From positions 4,340,001 through 4,404,000 of the forward strand of contig NZ_PJMW01000002.1 in NCBI RefSeq assembly GCF_002846365.1: a stretch of DNA of 64,000 nt, written 5' to 3'. The notes beneath the pieces are model-generated. The model worked only from the letters and a program-made list of their open reading frames with translations. It made no database searches and had not been told where the DNA came from. This stretch comes from Nocardia fluminea. Lineage in GTDB: Bacteria > Actinomycetota > Actinomycetes > Mycobacteriales > Mycobacteriaceae. Within the stretch, counting starts at the first letter, position 1; each line of letters begins with the position of its first letter. Shown here piece by piece: positions 41,908 to 51,660 of the stretch. The position numbers and the translations under genes were made by a program.

Positions 41908-43179
41908 TCAAACGGCATGCCGCTGGCCATTAACGACGTGGCGATTCGTCGTCGCCCCGCGCGGTCGGCGGTAGGCACGAATCAGCAGAGCGGACCGGAG
42001 GTAGCACAGTCCGGTGAGATCGCCGGGGTCGAATCCGGTGATCTGAGCGATCCGTTTCATCCGGTAGTCCACGGTGTTGGTGTGCACGAACAACTCTCGC
42101 GCGGTGCGCGAGCGTTGCAGGTTGGTCGAAATGTGCACCTCGAGGGTGTGTAGCAGTTCCGGGTTCTCCTCGAGCGAGTCCACTGCGGAAGCCAGTGCGT
42201 CGCGGGCTGGGCCGGGTCGGGTGAGCTGGTATTCGAACGCCAGTTCGTGCGGTCGGTAGACCTTATTGTCGGCGCCGGTGACGTGCACGATGTCGAGTAG
42301 TTCGTGCACTTGTTCAGCGGCGCGGGGGATCTCGGTGCGTGCGGCCACGGTCGCGACCGCGCGCACTGGCGCCTGCGCGGCGATGGACAGGCTGGCGATC
42401 AGATCGTCGAGTTCGGTGTCGGTGTAGTCGGTGGCGGGCAACAGTAGGGTGCCGCCGTCCACACTGAGCAGGGAGAGTGCTTTGCCGCCGCAGCGGTCGG
42501 CTAGTTTCGCCTGCACCCGCCGCAGTTTGCGCCGGGCAACGACTTTCGCGTCGAGCGATGACGTCGATTCCTCGGCGTGTGGTAGCAGGATGATCCCGAG
42601 CACGTGGTACTGGTCGGAGACCTCGATACCGCATTCCCTGGCCATGGTGGCCACGTTCTGTCCGCCCAGCAGGGCGGAGGTGAGGGTGTGCACGGCTGTG
42701 TGATGCTCGTTGACCACCGATCGGAGTTCGCGGAAGTAGGCCACCGTGACCGCCGTGGTGATCATGTCCACCGCGTCCATCAACCGTCGCGCCACCCCGG
42801 CGACGGTATCGGAGTCGAGCGTGTTGACATTGGCCAGCAGCAGATCGAACCCCAGTTTGAAACCTTCGTGGATGGCGTGATTGACCGTCCCGATCGGGAT
42901 ACCCTCCCGCGCCCAGTCGGCTGCGGCGGCCTGCACCCGGTCGGTGCGTCCCTGCGGGTCCCGCCCGTCGAGTATGCTCCTGGTCAGTTCCAGGCACACC
43001 TTCGTGATGGTCGTGATGTCTCCGTCGAGGGCTTCGCCAGGTAGCGTTGCGCACGGCACGACGTTCTCGATGAAATGGCCGACCATCTGGCGGGAGACGG
43101 TGCGGACGTCTTTGAGCGGCGTGGAGACCGGTCGGCCTGCGGGTGTCAGGAACGGCTCAGCGGCAGCGTTGGCAGTCAT
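41908..43179 (-). CDS. PucR/CdaR-like transcriptional regulator
   Basis: A 423-residue regulator. ATG 43179 has AAGGAG 6 bases upstream. The N-terminal ~180 residues are helical (ADWAREGIPIGTVNHAIHEG is typical of the RsbR/PucR N-domain). A GGDEF-like central region spans ~190-330. The C-terminal HTH reads LEVHISTNLQRSRTARELFV and HTNTVDYRMKRIAQITGFDP, the PucR family signature. Effector and targets are unknown. It may control the thioredoxin-like and secreted-peptide genes upstream on the same strand (inference). Confidence 0.87.
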   Translation of the reverse strand: MTANAAAEPFLTPAGRPVSTPLKDVRTVSRQMVGHFIENVVPCATLPGEALDGDITTITKVCLELTRSILDGRDPQGRTDRVQAAAADWAREGIPIGTVNHAIHEGFKLGFDLLLANVNTLDSDTVAGVARRLMDAVDMITTAVTVAYFRELRSVVNEHHTAVHTLTSALLGGQNVATMARECGIEVSDQYHVLGIILLPHAEESTSSLDAKVVARRKLRRVQAKLADRCGGKALSLLSVDGGTLLLPATDYTDTELDDLIASLSIAAQAPVRAVATVAARTEIPRAAEQVHELLDIVHVTGADNKVYRPHELAFEYQLTRPGPARDALASAVDSLEENPELLHTLEVHISTNLQRSRTARELFVHTNTVDYRMKRIAQITGFDPGDLTGLCYLRSALLIRAYRRPRGATTNRHVVNGQRHAV

Positions 43180-43326
43180 CGGCGACTCCTTTTTCACTCC
43201 CGCGAGGTCGCGGGATCAGGTCAGGTTACTGCCGAGTAGGCGTCAGTCGACCAGTGTTCGCTTGTGACGACCGATAAGAGATCACTGGGACACGTTATAG
43301 CTTGCGACAACTCTGCCTGGGTGAGA

Positions 43327-43737
43327 TCACAGTGCGGGCCTTGGCCCACCGGGTATCCGGTCGTCCGGGTCGCTTGCTCGCGGCCCCTGGCCCCGCGTGG
43401 AGGTGCCGGATCGTGCCGGAAGATGCCGGGCGATATCGCGGCGCACCCGTGCAGCCTTTCTGGCGCCGATGATCCGGCCTGACAACCGGCCACCGGTGAA
43501 TATCAATATCGTCGGTAGCGCGGTGACCCGATATTGCTCGACGACCTTCGACCAGTCGTCGAATTCCATCGCCGCGCACATAATCCGTGCGTCGGCAGTG
43601 CGCGCGTACCGTTCGAATTCGTCCAGCAGCATGCGGGAATTGGAATCCCAGCGGGCATGGAACAGTACCGCCACCGCGATATCACGACGCCGCACCGCAG
43701 CATGGAACGCCGACGCGTTCGCCAGCACTTCGAGCAC
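43327..43737 (-). CDS. Thioredoxin-fold protein lacking the CxxC motif
   Basis: A 136-residue protein with thioredoxin layout: VAVLFHARWDSNSRMLLDEF holds the active-site position, where WDSNS replaces WCGPC, and VVEQYRVTALPTILIFTGGR carries the conserved cis-Pro. With no cysteines at the active site it cannot act as a dithiol oxidoreductase; a binding or chaperone role is more likely. It ends in a basic, Pro-rich tail. It lies just downstream of the 57-residue secreted-peptide gene. Confidence 0.75.
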   Translation of the reverse strand: MLEVLANASAFHAAVRRRDIAVAVLFHARWDSNSRMLLDEFERYARTADARIMCAAMEFDDWSKVVEQYRVTALPTILIFTGGRLSGRIIGARKAARVRRDIARHLPARSGTSTRGQGPRASDPDDRIPGGPRPAL

Positions 43738-43882
43738 GCAACCCTCGCTTTCCGGGCGGGCCGGGCGCGGAACCGGCGGATCCGGCCGCGCGCCCGGCCC
43801 GGGAAACCGCCAGGCGGTGAGCTCGGAGACCCGCGCGATCCCGTTGTCATCACCGCCGCCGAAATCCCAGTTCAGGCCACGA

Positions 43883-44056
43883 TCACAGGCAGATGCTGAG
43901 CTCGATCGGGCCGACCGGAATGGGCAGGCACACCTCGACCGATCCTGAGACCGGTGCGGCCTCTGGTGCCGCGGCGACGGCGGCGCCCGCGTTGAGTGCG
44001 ATTGCGGCGGCCGCGACCGCGGTGACGCCGAACGTGCGGAGAATTCTGGAGCTCAT
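43883..44056 (-). CDS. Small secreted peptide (57 aa)
   Basis: A short gene from ATG 44056 (AGGATG upstream) to TGA 43885-43883. The N-terminal SSRILRTFGVTAVAAAAIAL plus NAGAAVAAA is a clear signal peptide with cleavage near residue 30. The mature part is about 27 residues with two cysteines (C43 and C56) in VEVCLPIPVGPIELSICL, which could form a disulfide. No family is recognised. Immediate neighbours are the thioredoxin-fold gene downstream and an apparently empty gap upstream. Confidence 0.7.
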   Translation of the reverse strand: MSSRILRTFGVTAVAAAAIALNAGAAVAAAPEAAPVSGSVEVCLPIPVGPIELSICL

Positions 44057-44959
44057 GAAACATCCTAGGTATTGCGTTAGTACAGAATCCCGGGTTCGGG
44101 GCGGGGCACATCAGAGCACAGAAGAGGGTTCGATGTCACGTGCCGGGAGCAATTCAGTCGGCGGAATATATGCAGCTAGAACGGTTAGTTCGGATATATC
44201 CACGATCATGTTCAGCGCATATTTGGAGGCTTGCCCAAATAAATCCGGCCCGCGATTATGGAGAATTCCACAAGCGGCGGCGCGCCCGTACTGTAGCCGC
44301 CCCCCGGGCGAGGACACTTCGCCCACACCTTGGCTGTCCGACCAGCTACCGGGTCGATGAACGAAGTCGATTCCGCCGCCGACCTGCTCAGCGACGGCCA
44401 CGGTGGATCTCCGCGCCACGATGCGTAATTGGAGCGATGACCCCGACGCTGCGGCGGTGGTCGCGCCATCGATCGACCGTGCCGACTTTGCCCATGCGGT
44501 GGGGTCCGCCGGTGTTGGGGGCCAGAGCGTCGCTTCGGCTAAGCGGCGCTTTGGATTTCGGCTGGTGGACCGGTGCGTTCGCGGCTGGTCGGCAGGTGCC
44601 CACGGCGTGGACTGATCACGCTCGAGGCGTGCAACTGAATCTGGCGAACGCTCGAGATGTGGAGTATATGTCCGGGAGAAATCGGACTCTTAACCAAGAA
44701 TTTTCTCGACTACCTGTACGTATGGTCTGCTTAATCCAAAAAAACCGACCGAGAGCCGGTAACTGGCCCATGCATATGTGATCGGGTGCACACTCCCTGT
44801 CATGTCTCTCATGAGTCGCCACGGAATCTTGATAAACGCCCGGACCCCCGCGACGGGACGTGACACCGACCGGTCACGACTGCGGGGGACTTCTCGGGTG
44901 CGCTCAGCCCAGCTGGTCCGCAGCCGCAGCAGTCGAGCTTGCGCTCAGAGGAGTTCCTG
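44057..44959. other. 900-base region with AT-rich patch upstream of the acyltransferase operon
   Basis: No confident gene. A minus frame (44111-44419) has some coding-like codons but no recognisable feature. Around 44640-44780 the GC content drops clearly, which may mark the operon promoter or foreign DNA. Confidence 0.4.
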
Positions 44960-46396
44960 ATGAGGTTCACCGAACTCGCCGATTATGCGTTTCCCGGCGG
45001 ACACGTCGTGGAATGGTCGCCTCACACCGAACCGGGGCGAATGAGCTGCTCTCTCGATCAGCGCCGCATCTCACATAACCACGAACGGCACCTGCGCGGC
45101 ATTCTCGACGCGCCACCGCCCGATGATCAGTCCTGGATCGGCTGCGCCTTCCGCATTGTCGGTCCGTTCGACCCAGAAGCTTGGCGCAACACGCTGAGCA
45201 CCTGGATCCGGCGGCACGAGGTACTGCGCAGCCACGCTACCGTCGAGGACGGTACCCCTACTCGGTACACCCTCGAGTCCGCCGCAGTCCGTGTCCGCGC
45301 CCGGACTATCGGCAACCTCGACGAGACCGCCGCACGACGCCATGCAGATCGAGTGCTCTCCGCCAAGACCTCCCCGCTGCACTGGCCGTCCTACCTGTTC
45401 ATCACCATTGCTGGCGTGGGTGGATTCACCGTCGTGTTCGGTGCCGATCACGCCATCACGGACGGCTACACCGTGGCACTGGTGGCCTCCGAACTCGCTG
45501 TGCTATACGACGAGGCCCGCACCGGCGCCTCCGATACCGTCCTTCCCGCGGTCGGCAGCTACTTGGAGTTCAGCGAAGCCGAGCGCGCCCACTCCGACCA
45601 GATTCCCGGCGACCATCCAGCGATCGAACCGTGGCGGCGATTCGTCGCCGAACCCGAACCGGACCGGTTCGGCACCACTCTCGCCCCCGCACATGCCTGC
45701 GTGTTTCCGCTCGCCCGTGGTTATGGTGGCGGTCTGCGGACACCTCAACGAACTCTGTCGCTACCGCTGCTCGACGCCGACGAGGCCACCGCAGTCACCG
45801 CCATCGCCCGCAGCCACCACACCGGCTTACTCGCAGCCCTGCTCGCCGGACTCGGTTCGGTCACCACCGCACTGTCTGGCCGCGAGGATTTTCGCACAGT
45901 CGTACCCCGCTGCACCCGTGCCGACGCGGCGATGAACGCCAACACTGCCGGCTGGTTCGTGGACTTGTCCCCAGTCACCATCCACACCGCGACCGCCGCG
46001 AGCTTCGGCGAGCTCATCGCAGCCGCAGGCAGCGAACTGCGCTGGGCTCGCAGTGAGATCCGCGTTCCCTTCGGGCGCGCCTGCGAACTGCTTGGCATCG
46101 AACCGCATATCGCCTTCTTCGCGTCATTCATGGATCTGCGTGCTGTCCACCGGCTTCATCGCCCTGCCGAGTTCTCGTTCCTGCGTGGTACCAATCATTC
46201 CCCCGACGACCACTACTTCTGGTTCTTCCGAACCGATCAGGGTCTGAGCGTGAGCGCTCGCTACCCCGACACCGCCGAATCGGCTGAGGACGTGCACACA
46301 ACTGTGCTGCGCCTGCGCGCCCTGCTCGCCGAACTCGCCCACCACGGCGACATCGACCTAGCGCAGTGCCCCACTCAGCGCGCGGGCTTGGTGTGA
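44960..46396 (+). CDS. Stand-alone condensation-domain (PapA-like) acyltransferase 1
   Basis: A 478-residue member of the condensation/PapA acyltransferase fold. ATG 44960 has GAGGAG 6 bases upstream. The catalytic motif is GADHAITDG (H164, D168, G169), the HxxxDG core. Supporting features: IRRHEVLRSHATVEDG near residue 85, SYLEFSEAE, and NTAGWFVDLSPVTI with FMDLRAVHRL in the C-lobe. Such enzymes move acyl groups onto hydroxyl or amine acceptors. It is first in a plus-strand operon of four such proteins and an ABC exporter, with no carrier-protein gene nearby. Confidence 0.85.
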   Translation: MRFTELADYAFPGGHVVEWSPHTEPGRMSCSLDQRRISHNHERHLRGILDAPPPDDQSWIGCAFRIVGPFDPEAWRNTLSTWIRRHEVLRSHATVEDGTPTRYTLESAAVRVRARTIGNLDETAARRHADRVLSAKTSPLHWPSYLFITIAGVGGFTVVFGADHAITDGYTVALVASELAVLYDEARTGASDTVLPAVGSYLEFSEAERAHSDQIPGDHPAIEPWRRFVAEPEPDRFGTTLAPAHACVFPLARGYGGGLRTPQRTLSLPLLDADEATAVTAIARSHHTGLLAALLAGLGSVTTALSGREDFRTVVPRCTRADAAMNANTAGWFVDLSPVTIHTATAASFGELIAAAGSELRWARSEIRVPFGRACELLGIEPHIAFFASFMDLRAVHRLHRPAEFSFLRGTNHSPDDHYFWFFRTDQGLSVSARYPDTAESAEDVHTTVLRLRALLAELAHHGDIDLAQCPTQRAGLV

Positions 46397-46451
46397 CCGC
46401 ACAAGTGCCCCACCCTCGCCGCACGATCCAACCTGAGAAAGCGACCGCTAC

Positions 46452-47927
46452 ATGAGTGTCCTTCAGACCGACCTCTCGATCGAGGACTGGTCCCCTGAGG
46501 CGGGCGAACTGCTCGAATTTCGGCCCGACGCGCACGCGATCGCTGCCGCAGCGGCCGCACCGGCCAGCGATGTGCCGCCGTCGGTGTTGACACGGGCACA
46601 CATCACACGCTGCATCGAGCTGCGCCGTGCGGGCCGCCGCCCGTCTCCCGGTCTCGTCCTGACCTTTCGGCTGCCGGGGCGGCTGGACCGCACCGCGCTG
46701 CGCGAAGCGTTCCGGGCATTCATCCTGCGCCATGAGACATTCCGGTCCTGGTTCGCTCCCGCCGCTGACAACGAATTGATCCGGCACGAATATCGGTCCG
46801 AAGACGTCGCCTTCACCACCGTCGAACGCGGCACGTTCGACTGCGGTGATGCAATCCGCGCTGAATTGTTGCCCGACTTCATCGAACGGTCCGACGCCCT
46901 AGCCTGGCCCGGCTTCGTATGCGCCACCATCGACCACGGAGATCGCGGATTCACCGTCATCTTCAGCGTCGATCACGCACACAGCGACGCACTGTCCATG
47001 GGCCCTGCGTTTCTGGAATTACGCACGCTGTACACCGCCTACCAACAGGGCAACGAACCACCATCGCTGACCGACGTGGGCAGCTTCGTGGAATTCGCTC
47101 GCACCGAACACGAGTACACCGGCAATGTCGGCCCGCAGGCCGAGCGGGTGTGCGAATTCGTTTCCGCCCTGCGCAGCGCGGCGGCCGAATTTCGCCCGGT
47201 GCCGGTGGACCTCGGCCTAGAACACGGACAGACCGCGCCGAGTGGCCAGGTCCAGCTCGCGCTGTTCGATGATACAGAATCCGACCTTTTCAGCGAACGT
47301 TGCGCCGCGCACGGCGGCAACTTCTCAAGCGGTCTGTACGCTGCGCTAGCCCTGACCGAACTCGAGCTCGTCGGATACCACCACTTCACGGCGCTCAGCG
47401 TGTACGGCTTGCGTAACGAACCGCAGTATCTGATGGCGCAGGGCTGGTTTGTGAACCTGCTGCCGGTGTCGTTCGAGGTCGGGCACAAGGCACAGTTCAG
47501 CGAATTGGTCGGCACCGCGCGTGCCGCGTGTGACTCGATCAAGCCACTGGCCCGGGTCCCGCTGCACGGCGTGCTCGAGCATGCGCGGGTGAGTGGACCG
47601 GTGCCCACGCCCAGCGAATGGCGCCAGATCTCCTATGCCGACACCCGTCAAATCCTGCGTGCGCTGCGGCTCGAAAACGAGGTGTCGGTGAGCATCATGG
47701 GCTCGCGCAACCAACTGTCCGGGCTGACGCCGTTCTGGTTCACCCGCGACCTCGACCATACCTTCGTCGCGGTCCGCTTCCCGGACACGTCGGCTGCACG
47801 CGAATCGGTCACCGAGTTGCTCACTCACTTGCGGACCGTACTGCGAACGATCGTCGATACCGGCGACTACACGGCAACCAATACCGACGACGCCTCCGCT
47901 GTCGCCGACGAAGAACCCAACGCGTAA
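46452..47927 (+). CDS. Stand-alone condensation-domain (PapA-like) acyltransferase 2
   Basis: A 491-residue paralogue of the preceding protein. The catalytic region reads FSVDHAHSDA (H175, D179), with Ala replacing the usual Gly after Asp; the essential His and Asp remain. LRHETFRSWFAPAADN, SFVEFARTE, MAQGWFVNLLPVSF and SYADTRQILRALRL match the other members. It starts 55 bases after gene 1. The substrate is unknown. Confidence 0.84.
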   Translation: MSVLQTDLSIEDWSPEAGELLEFRPDAHAIAAAAAAPASDVPPSVLTRAHITRCIELRRAGRRPSPGLVLTFRLPGRLDRTALREAFRAFILRHETFRSWFAPAADNELIRHEYRSEDVAFTTVERGTFDCGDAIRAELLPDFIERSDALAWPGFVCATIDHGDRGFTVIFSVDHAHSDALSMGPAFLELRTLYTAYQQGNEPPSLTDVGSFVEFARTEHEYTGNVGPQAERVCEFVSALRSAAAEFRPVPVDLGLEHGQTAPSGQVQLALFDDTESDLFSERCAAHGGNFSSGLYAALALTELELVGYHHFTALSVYGLRNEPQYLMAQGWFVNLLPVSFEVGHKAQFSELVGTARAACDSIKPLARVPLHGVLEHARVSGPVPTPSEWRQISYADTRQILRALRLENEVSVSIMGSRNQLSGLTPFWFTRDLDHTFVAVRFPDTSAARESVTELLTHLRTVLRTIVDTGDYTATNTDDASAVADEEPNA

Positions 47928-47931
47928 TGCC

Positions 47932-49353
47932 ATGGAAATCATCATGATCGACGAATGGGCGCCCCAGCCCGGCGTGCTGATCGAGATTACCCCGACCGAT
48001 GACGCGGTGGGGAGAATGCTCGACGCACCGGTTTCCACCGTCAAGCCCACCGCCGTGCAGCGATTCCACCTCCGGCACAGCTACGCCGAGCGGCAGCGTG
48101 GCAATGTTCCGGCCGCCATGTGTGTGCGTGCGTTCATGCTCGCGGGCCCGCTGGATGAGGCCGCATTGCAGCGCGCCGCGGAGACGTTCGTGCGACGGCA
48201 CGAAACATTGCGCTCCTGGTTCCGCCCCGACAGTCTCGCGGGCACCGGCTTTGTTCGGCACCTCGCCGACGACGGCCCCATCGGGTTGCGGATCGCGGAT
48301 CGGGTGCGATACACCCGATCCGCCGACCTCCGGGAAGCAGTGACGCGGGTCGTCGACGCACACGCGGGCCGACTGCACGGCGTAAACACAGCTCGATGGC
48401 CCGCGTTCTTCGTCTGCGCCGTAGATCACGGCACCGACTGCACCGTGATCTTCGGTGTCGATCACGTCAACTCCGACGGCAATTCGCTCGACCAGGCGAT
48501 CTATGAACTCACCACCGCATATGAGGCGTATCGAGCGGGCACCGTGCCCGAACTCGCCGAACCGGGCAGTTTCGTGGAATTCGCCCGGGTCGAACCGGAC
48601 TCGTTGGAGGCCGCGGACACCGATATCGCCGCGGTGCGTGACCTAGTGGCGGCCATGCGGCGACATCCGAATGGATATCCGCAGCCACCGATCGAGTTCG
48701 GCCTGTCCGGCGCGGAAACCGCACCTGGCACCCTGAGCCGGACAACACTACTCGACGGGACCGGCGCCGCGAACTTCGAGAGCCGGTGCCACAGTTCAGG
48801 CGCGGGCTTCGGCGCGGCCTTGTTCGCCGCGCTGGCGCTCACCGAGGCCGCGCTGGATGGCCGACGGATCCACGAGTGGCTCAGTCTGCGCAGCACCCGG
48901 CTGGAGCCCCGATTCGCCACCGCCCAAGGATGGTTCGTGAACATCGCGCCGACCCGTATCGAACGCGACGAGGGAGATGGATTCAACGAACTCGCGGCCG
49001 CGGCCGCAGCCGCAGTGCGCGCTACCCACGTCCTCGGCGCCATACCCATGCTGGACTTGCTGGCGACCGAGCCGGCCGGCATTCCACCGATCACGCCGAT
49101 GGTGTCGTACTTGGATCTGCGTCGCCTGCCCAGCGCCGGTCTGCCGAATCTACACGCCCACCACAGTTTCCGCTTCCGACGACCCATGGGGCGCAGCACT
49201 CAGACCTGGTTCGACCGACACGCCGACCGAGTCGAGGTCACGATGCAGCATCCCGACACGCCAATTGCGCGCACGACGGCCGCCCGCTACCTGGCCACGC
49301 TGCGCGAGACCATGACCGCGATCGCGCAACCCCACGTCATGGAGGTGCGATGA
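47932..49353 (+). CDS. Stand-alone condensation-domain (PapA-like) acyltransferase 3
   Basis: A 473-residue paralogue with FGVDHVNSDGNS (H178, D182, G183). VRRHETLRSWFRPDSL, SFVEFARVE, TAQGWFVNIAPTRI and SYLDLRRLPSAG parallel gene 2 closely. An internal ATG at 47944 (IDEWAPQPG) aligns with the start of the conserved region (IEDWSPEAG in gene 2) and may be the true start. It overlaps gene 4 by 4 bases. Confidence 0.84.
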   Translation: MEIIMIDEWAPQPGVLIEITPTDDAVGRMLDAPVSTVKPTAVQRFHLRHSYAERQRGNVPAAMCVRAFMLAGPLDEAALQRAAETFVRRHETLRSWFRPDSLAGTGFVRHLADDGPIGLRIADRVRYTRSADLREAVTRVVDAHAGRLHGVNTARWPAFFVCAVDHGTDCTVIFGVDHVNSDGNSLDQAIYELTTAYEAYRAGTVPELAEPGSFVEFARVEPDSLEAADTDIAAVRDLVAAMRRHPNGYPQPPIEFGLSGAETAPGTLSRTTLLDGTGAANFESRCHSSGAGFGAALFAALALTEAALDGRRIHEWLSLRSTRLEPRFATAQGWFVNIAPTRIERDEGDGFNELAAAAAAAVRATHVLGAIPMLDLLATEPAGIPPITPMVSYLDLRRLPSAGLPNLHAHHSFRFRRPMGRSTQTWFDRHADRVEVTMQHPDTPIARTTAARYLATLRETMTAIAQPHVMEVR

Positions 49354-50675
49354 ATTCCCGTCTCGCCGATTTGGACTGCCTGAGCGCCCGAACCCAGAAG
49401 ATCCGCGGGCCGGTCGGCATCCACTGCGTATGGCTTTACGACCGCGCGGTGTACCTGGCCGGACTCCACGATTTCCACGAGGCCCTGCGGCGCGGACCGC
49501 TCAGCCGCACCATTGTGCCCGCCGCGTTCGGTCCTGCGGGCGACCGCTGGACCGCCGTCGGCCGGTTCGCCGACCTCGTCGTCGAACCAGACCAGGTCAA
49601 ACGCGCCGAACTGCAGGAATGGATCGCCGAGCGCGCCTGCGCCGAGTTGTCCGTCTACGGTGGTCCAGCCTGGCGATTGACGGCCGCTGCACTCGACAAC
49701 GACACCGCGGTCGTGTCGCTGCTGGTGTCGCACAGTCTCGCCGACGGACTCGGCACCTATCTCGCGGTCGCCGCCGCCGTGCACGGCCTACATCTCGCGC
49801 CCACCTACGACTCCGACGGATACAGCCGCCTGCGCCTGTTCGCCGATGAAGTCCACTCAGCCGTGCGCCGCACCATCCGTGCCGCCAAAGCGCTCCCTCG
49901 TGCACTCACGGCGACCAACGAACGCCGGAACGTGCTGTCCGCTGGCGTAGTGGCGACGGGCTTGCCGACGTGGTCCGCACGCCCCCGCATCCCGGTGGTC
50001 GGGGCCACTGTGCCCGCTGCGGAGTGGAAGGCCGCGGCTGACGAACGCGGTGGCTCGTCGAGCACCCTCGCGGTCGCGATCAGTGCCGGCATCGCTACCG
50101 CCCTGGGCCGCACCGACGAGCAAGGTAAGGCTGGCGTCTCCATCGCTGTGAACACCCGCACCGCCGACGACTTCCGGGCCAACGCACTCACCGAAATCCA
50201 TCTCGACGTCGACGTACAGGACGGACCTCTCGCCGATCTGCTACCCCTGCGCCGCCGAATGAAGGAAATGCTCACCGACCCGTCATGGAAGCGCTCCGCC
50301 GAAGCGGGCATCACGGTAGCGGCCGTGTTTCCACGATCACTGCTGCCGACTTTGGTGCGTTCGGTGTTCGCCGCCGACTACCTGTCCACCGGATGTTCAC
50401 TGCCCGGCGCCATGGACGATGCGGTACTGCGGATCGACGGGGCGCCAGCCACAGAGGTGTTGGTGTACCACACCACGTATCAGCGACTCGAGTCGGAAGA
50501 GGAGCTGTGTGAACGGGGCGGAGTGCTCACCGTCGCCGCCGTCGAGATCGCCGGCAAAATCCGGCTCTCGATACGCGGCTGGCACCCGACCACGCGTGCC
50601 GATGACACTGACCTCGCCCATGTCGTGTCCGACGTGTTCCGGGGATACGGGCTCGAACCCCACATCGTCCGATGA
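49350..50675 (+). CDS. Divergent condensation/acyltransferase-fold protein 4
   Basis: A 441-residue protein, more distant from the first three. ATG 49350 overlaps the previous stop (ATGA), which decides this start in a much longer open frame. LLVSHSLADGLG holds the HxxxDG motif (H128, D132, G133). The C-terminal half (AVAISAGIATALGRTDEQGK, VSIAVNTRTADDFRAN, STGCSLPGAMDDAVLRIDG) resembles wax-ester synthase/PapA5-type acyltransferases. It probably performs a separate acyl transfer in the same pathway. Confidence 0.8.
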   Translation: MNSRLADLDCLSARTQKIRGPVGIHCVWLYDRAVYLAGLHDFHEALRRGPLSRTIVPAAFGPAGDRWTAVGRFADLVVEPDQVKRAELQEWIAERACAELSVYGGPAWRLTAAALDNDTAVVSLLVSHSLADGLGTYLAVAAAVHGLHLAPTYDSDGYSRLRLFADEVHSAVRRTIRAAKALPRALTATNERRNVLSAGVVATGLPTWSARPRIPVVGATVPAAEWKAAADERGGSSSTLAVAISAGIATALGRTDEQGKAGVSIAVNTRTADDFRANALTEIHLDVDVQDGPLADLLPLRRRMKEMLTDPSWKRSAEAGITVAAVFPRSLLPTLVRSVFAADYLSTGCSLPGAMDDAVLRIDGAPATEVLVYHTTYQRLESEEELCERGGVLTVAAVEIAGKIRLSIRGWHPTTRADDTDLAHVVSDVFRGYGLEPHIVR

Positions 50676-50697
50676 CCACCATCCGAAAGACTCCGTC

Positions 50698-51660
50698 ATG
50701 ACTTGCGAAACCCCCGCCATCCGCACAGATCAGCTCGGCAAGGACTTCGGCTCACTGTGTGCCGTGCGTTCGGTGGATCTGCTGATCCCAGCCGGTTCGG
50801 TATTCGCGTTGCTCGGCCCCAACGGCGCTGGGAAGACCACTACGGTGCGGCTGCTGTCCACCCTGTTGCGGCCCGACCGCGGCCGCGCCGAGGTCTTCGG
50901 CTACGACGTGGTGCGGCAACCAACCGCCGTGCGCTCGATGATCGGGATTACCGGCCAGTACGCGTCCCTCGACGACAATCTGTCGGCGCGTGAGAACCTG
51001 ATGATCTTCGGCATGATGCTGGGCTGGTCTGGCCGCATGGCCACCCGGCGCGGCGACGAACTGCTCGAACAGTTCGAGCTAGGCCACGCCGCGACCCGGC
51101 CCGTACGCACCCTCTCAGGCGGTATGCGCCGCCGCCTCGACATCGCCACGACGCTGCTCGGGTCGCCGCCGCTGATCTTTCTCGACGAACCGACCACCGG
51201 GCTGGATCCACACACCCGAATCGGCATGTGGGACACCGTGCGAACGATGGTGGCGCGCGGCAGCACAGTCCTGCTCACCACCCAATACTTGGAGGAAGCC
51301 GACGCGCTGGCCGACCGGATCGCGATCATCGATGACGGCACGGTCGTAGCAGAGGGCACGGCTGATGAGCTGAAGTCCTCCATCGGCGGCGCTGTGTTGC
51401 GGATCAGGTTGCGCGACGGTGACCGTCGCGGTGAGGCCGTCGATGTGCTGCGACGGATTACCGCCGCACAACCGTCGGTGTCGGCTTTGGACGGCGAGAT
51501 CACCACCGCGCTCAGCGACGTCGATCGTGTCACCGACGTGCTGGTGGCGCTGCGTGGGCACGACATCGCCCTCGAGCACATGACTGTCGACCGTCCGGAT
51601 CTGAACGAGGTCTTCCTCACCATCACCGGCAACCCGATCCAGACTGAGGAGCTTGCATGA
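50698..51660 (+). CDS. ABC transporter ATP-binding protein, DrrA-like
   Basis: A 320-residue ATPase. Walker A is GPNGAGKTTT (~41-50), the signature LSGGMRRRLDIATTL, and Walker B LIFLDEPTTGLD. The ~80-residue C-terminal extension is typical of DrrA/daunorubicin-resistance ATPases, which drive export of lipids or antibiotics with an ABC-2 permease. ATG 50698 is the first start after gene 4's stop. It overlaps the permease gene by 4 bases. Confidence 0.92.
   Translation: MTCETPAIRTDQLGKDFGSLCAVRSVDLLIPAGSVFALLGPNGAGKTTTVRLLSTLLRPDRGRAEVFGYDVVRQPTAVRSMIGITGQYASLDDNLSARENLMIFGMMLGWSGRMATRRGDELLEQFELGHAATRPVRTLSGGMRRRLDIATTLLGSPPLIFLDEPTTGLDPHTRIGMWDTVRTMVARGSTVLLTTQYLEEADALADRIAIIDDGTVVAEGTADELKSSIGGAVLRIRLRDGDRRGEAVDVLRRITAAQPSVSALDGEITTALSDVDRVTDVLVALRGHDIALEHMTVDRPDLNEVFLTITGNPIQTEELA

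Noticed and set aside
48786..50675. 629-codon frame ending with acyltransferase 4
   Set aside because: Upstream codons overlap acyltransferase 3 in another frame and are Arg/His/Pro-rich; ATG 49350 overlaps the previous stop as expected for coupling.
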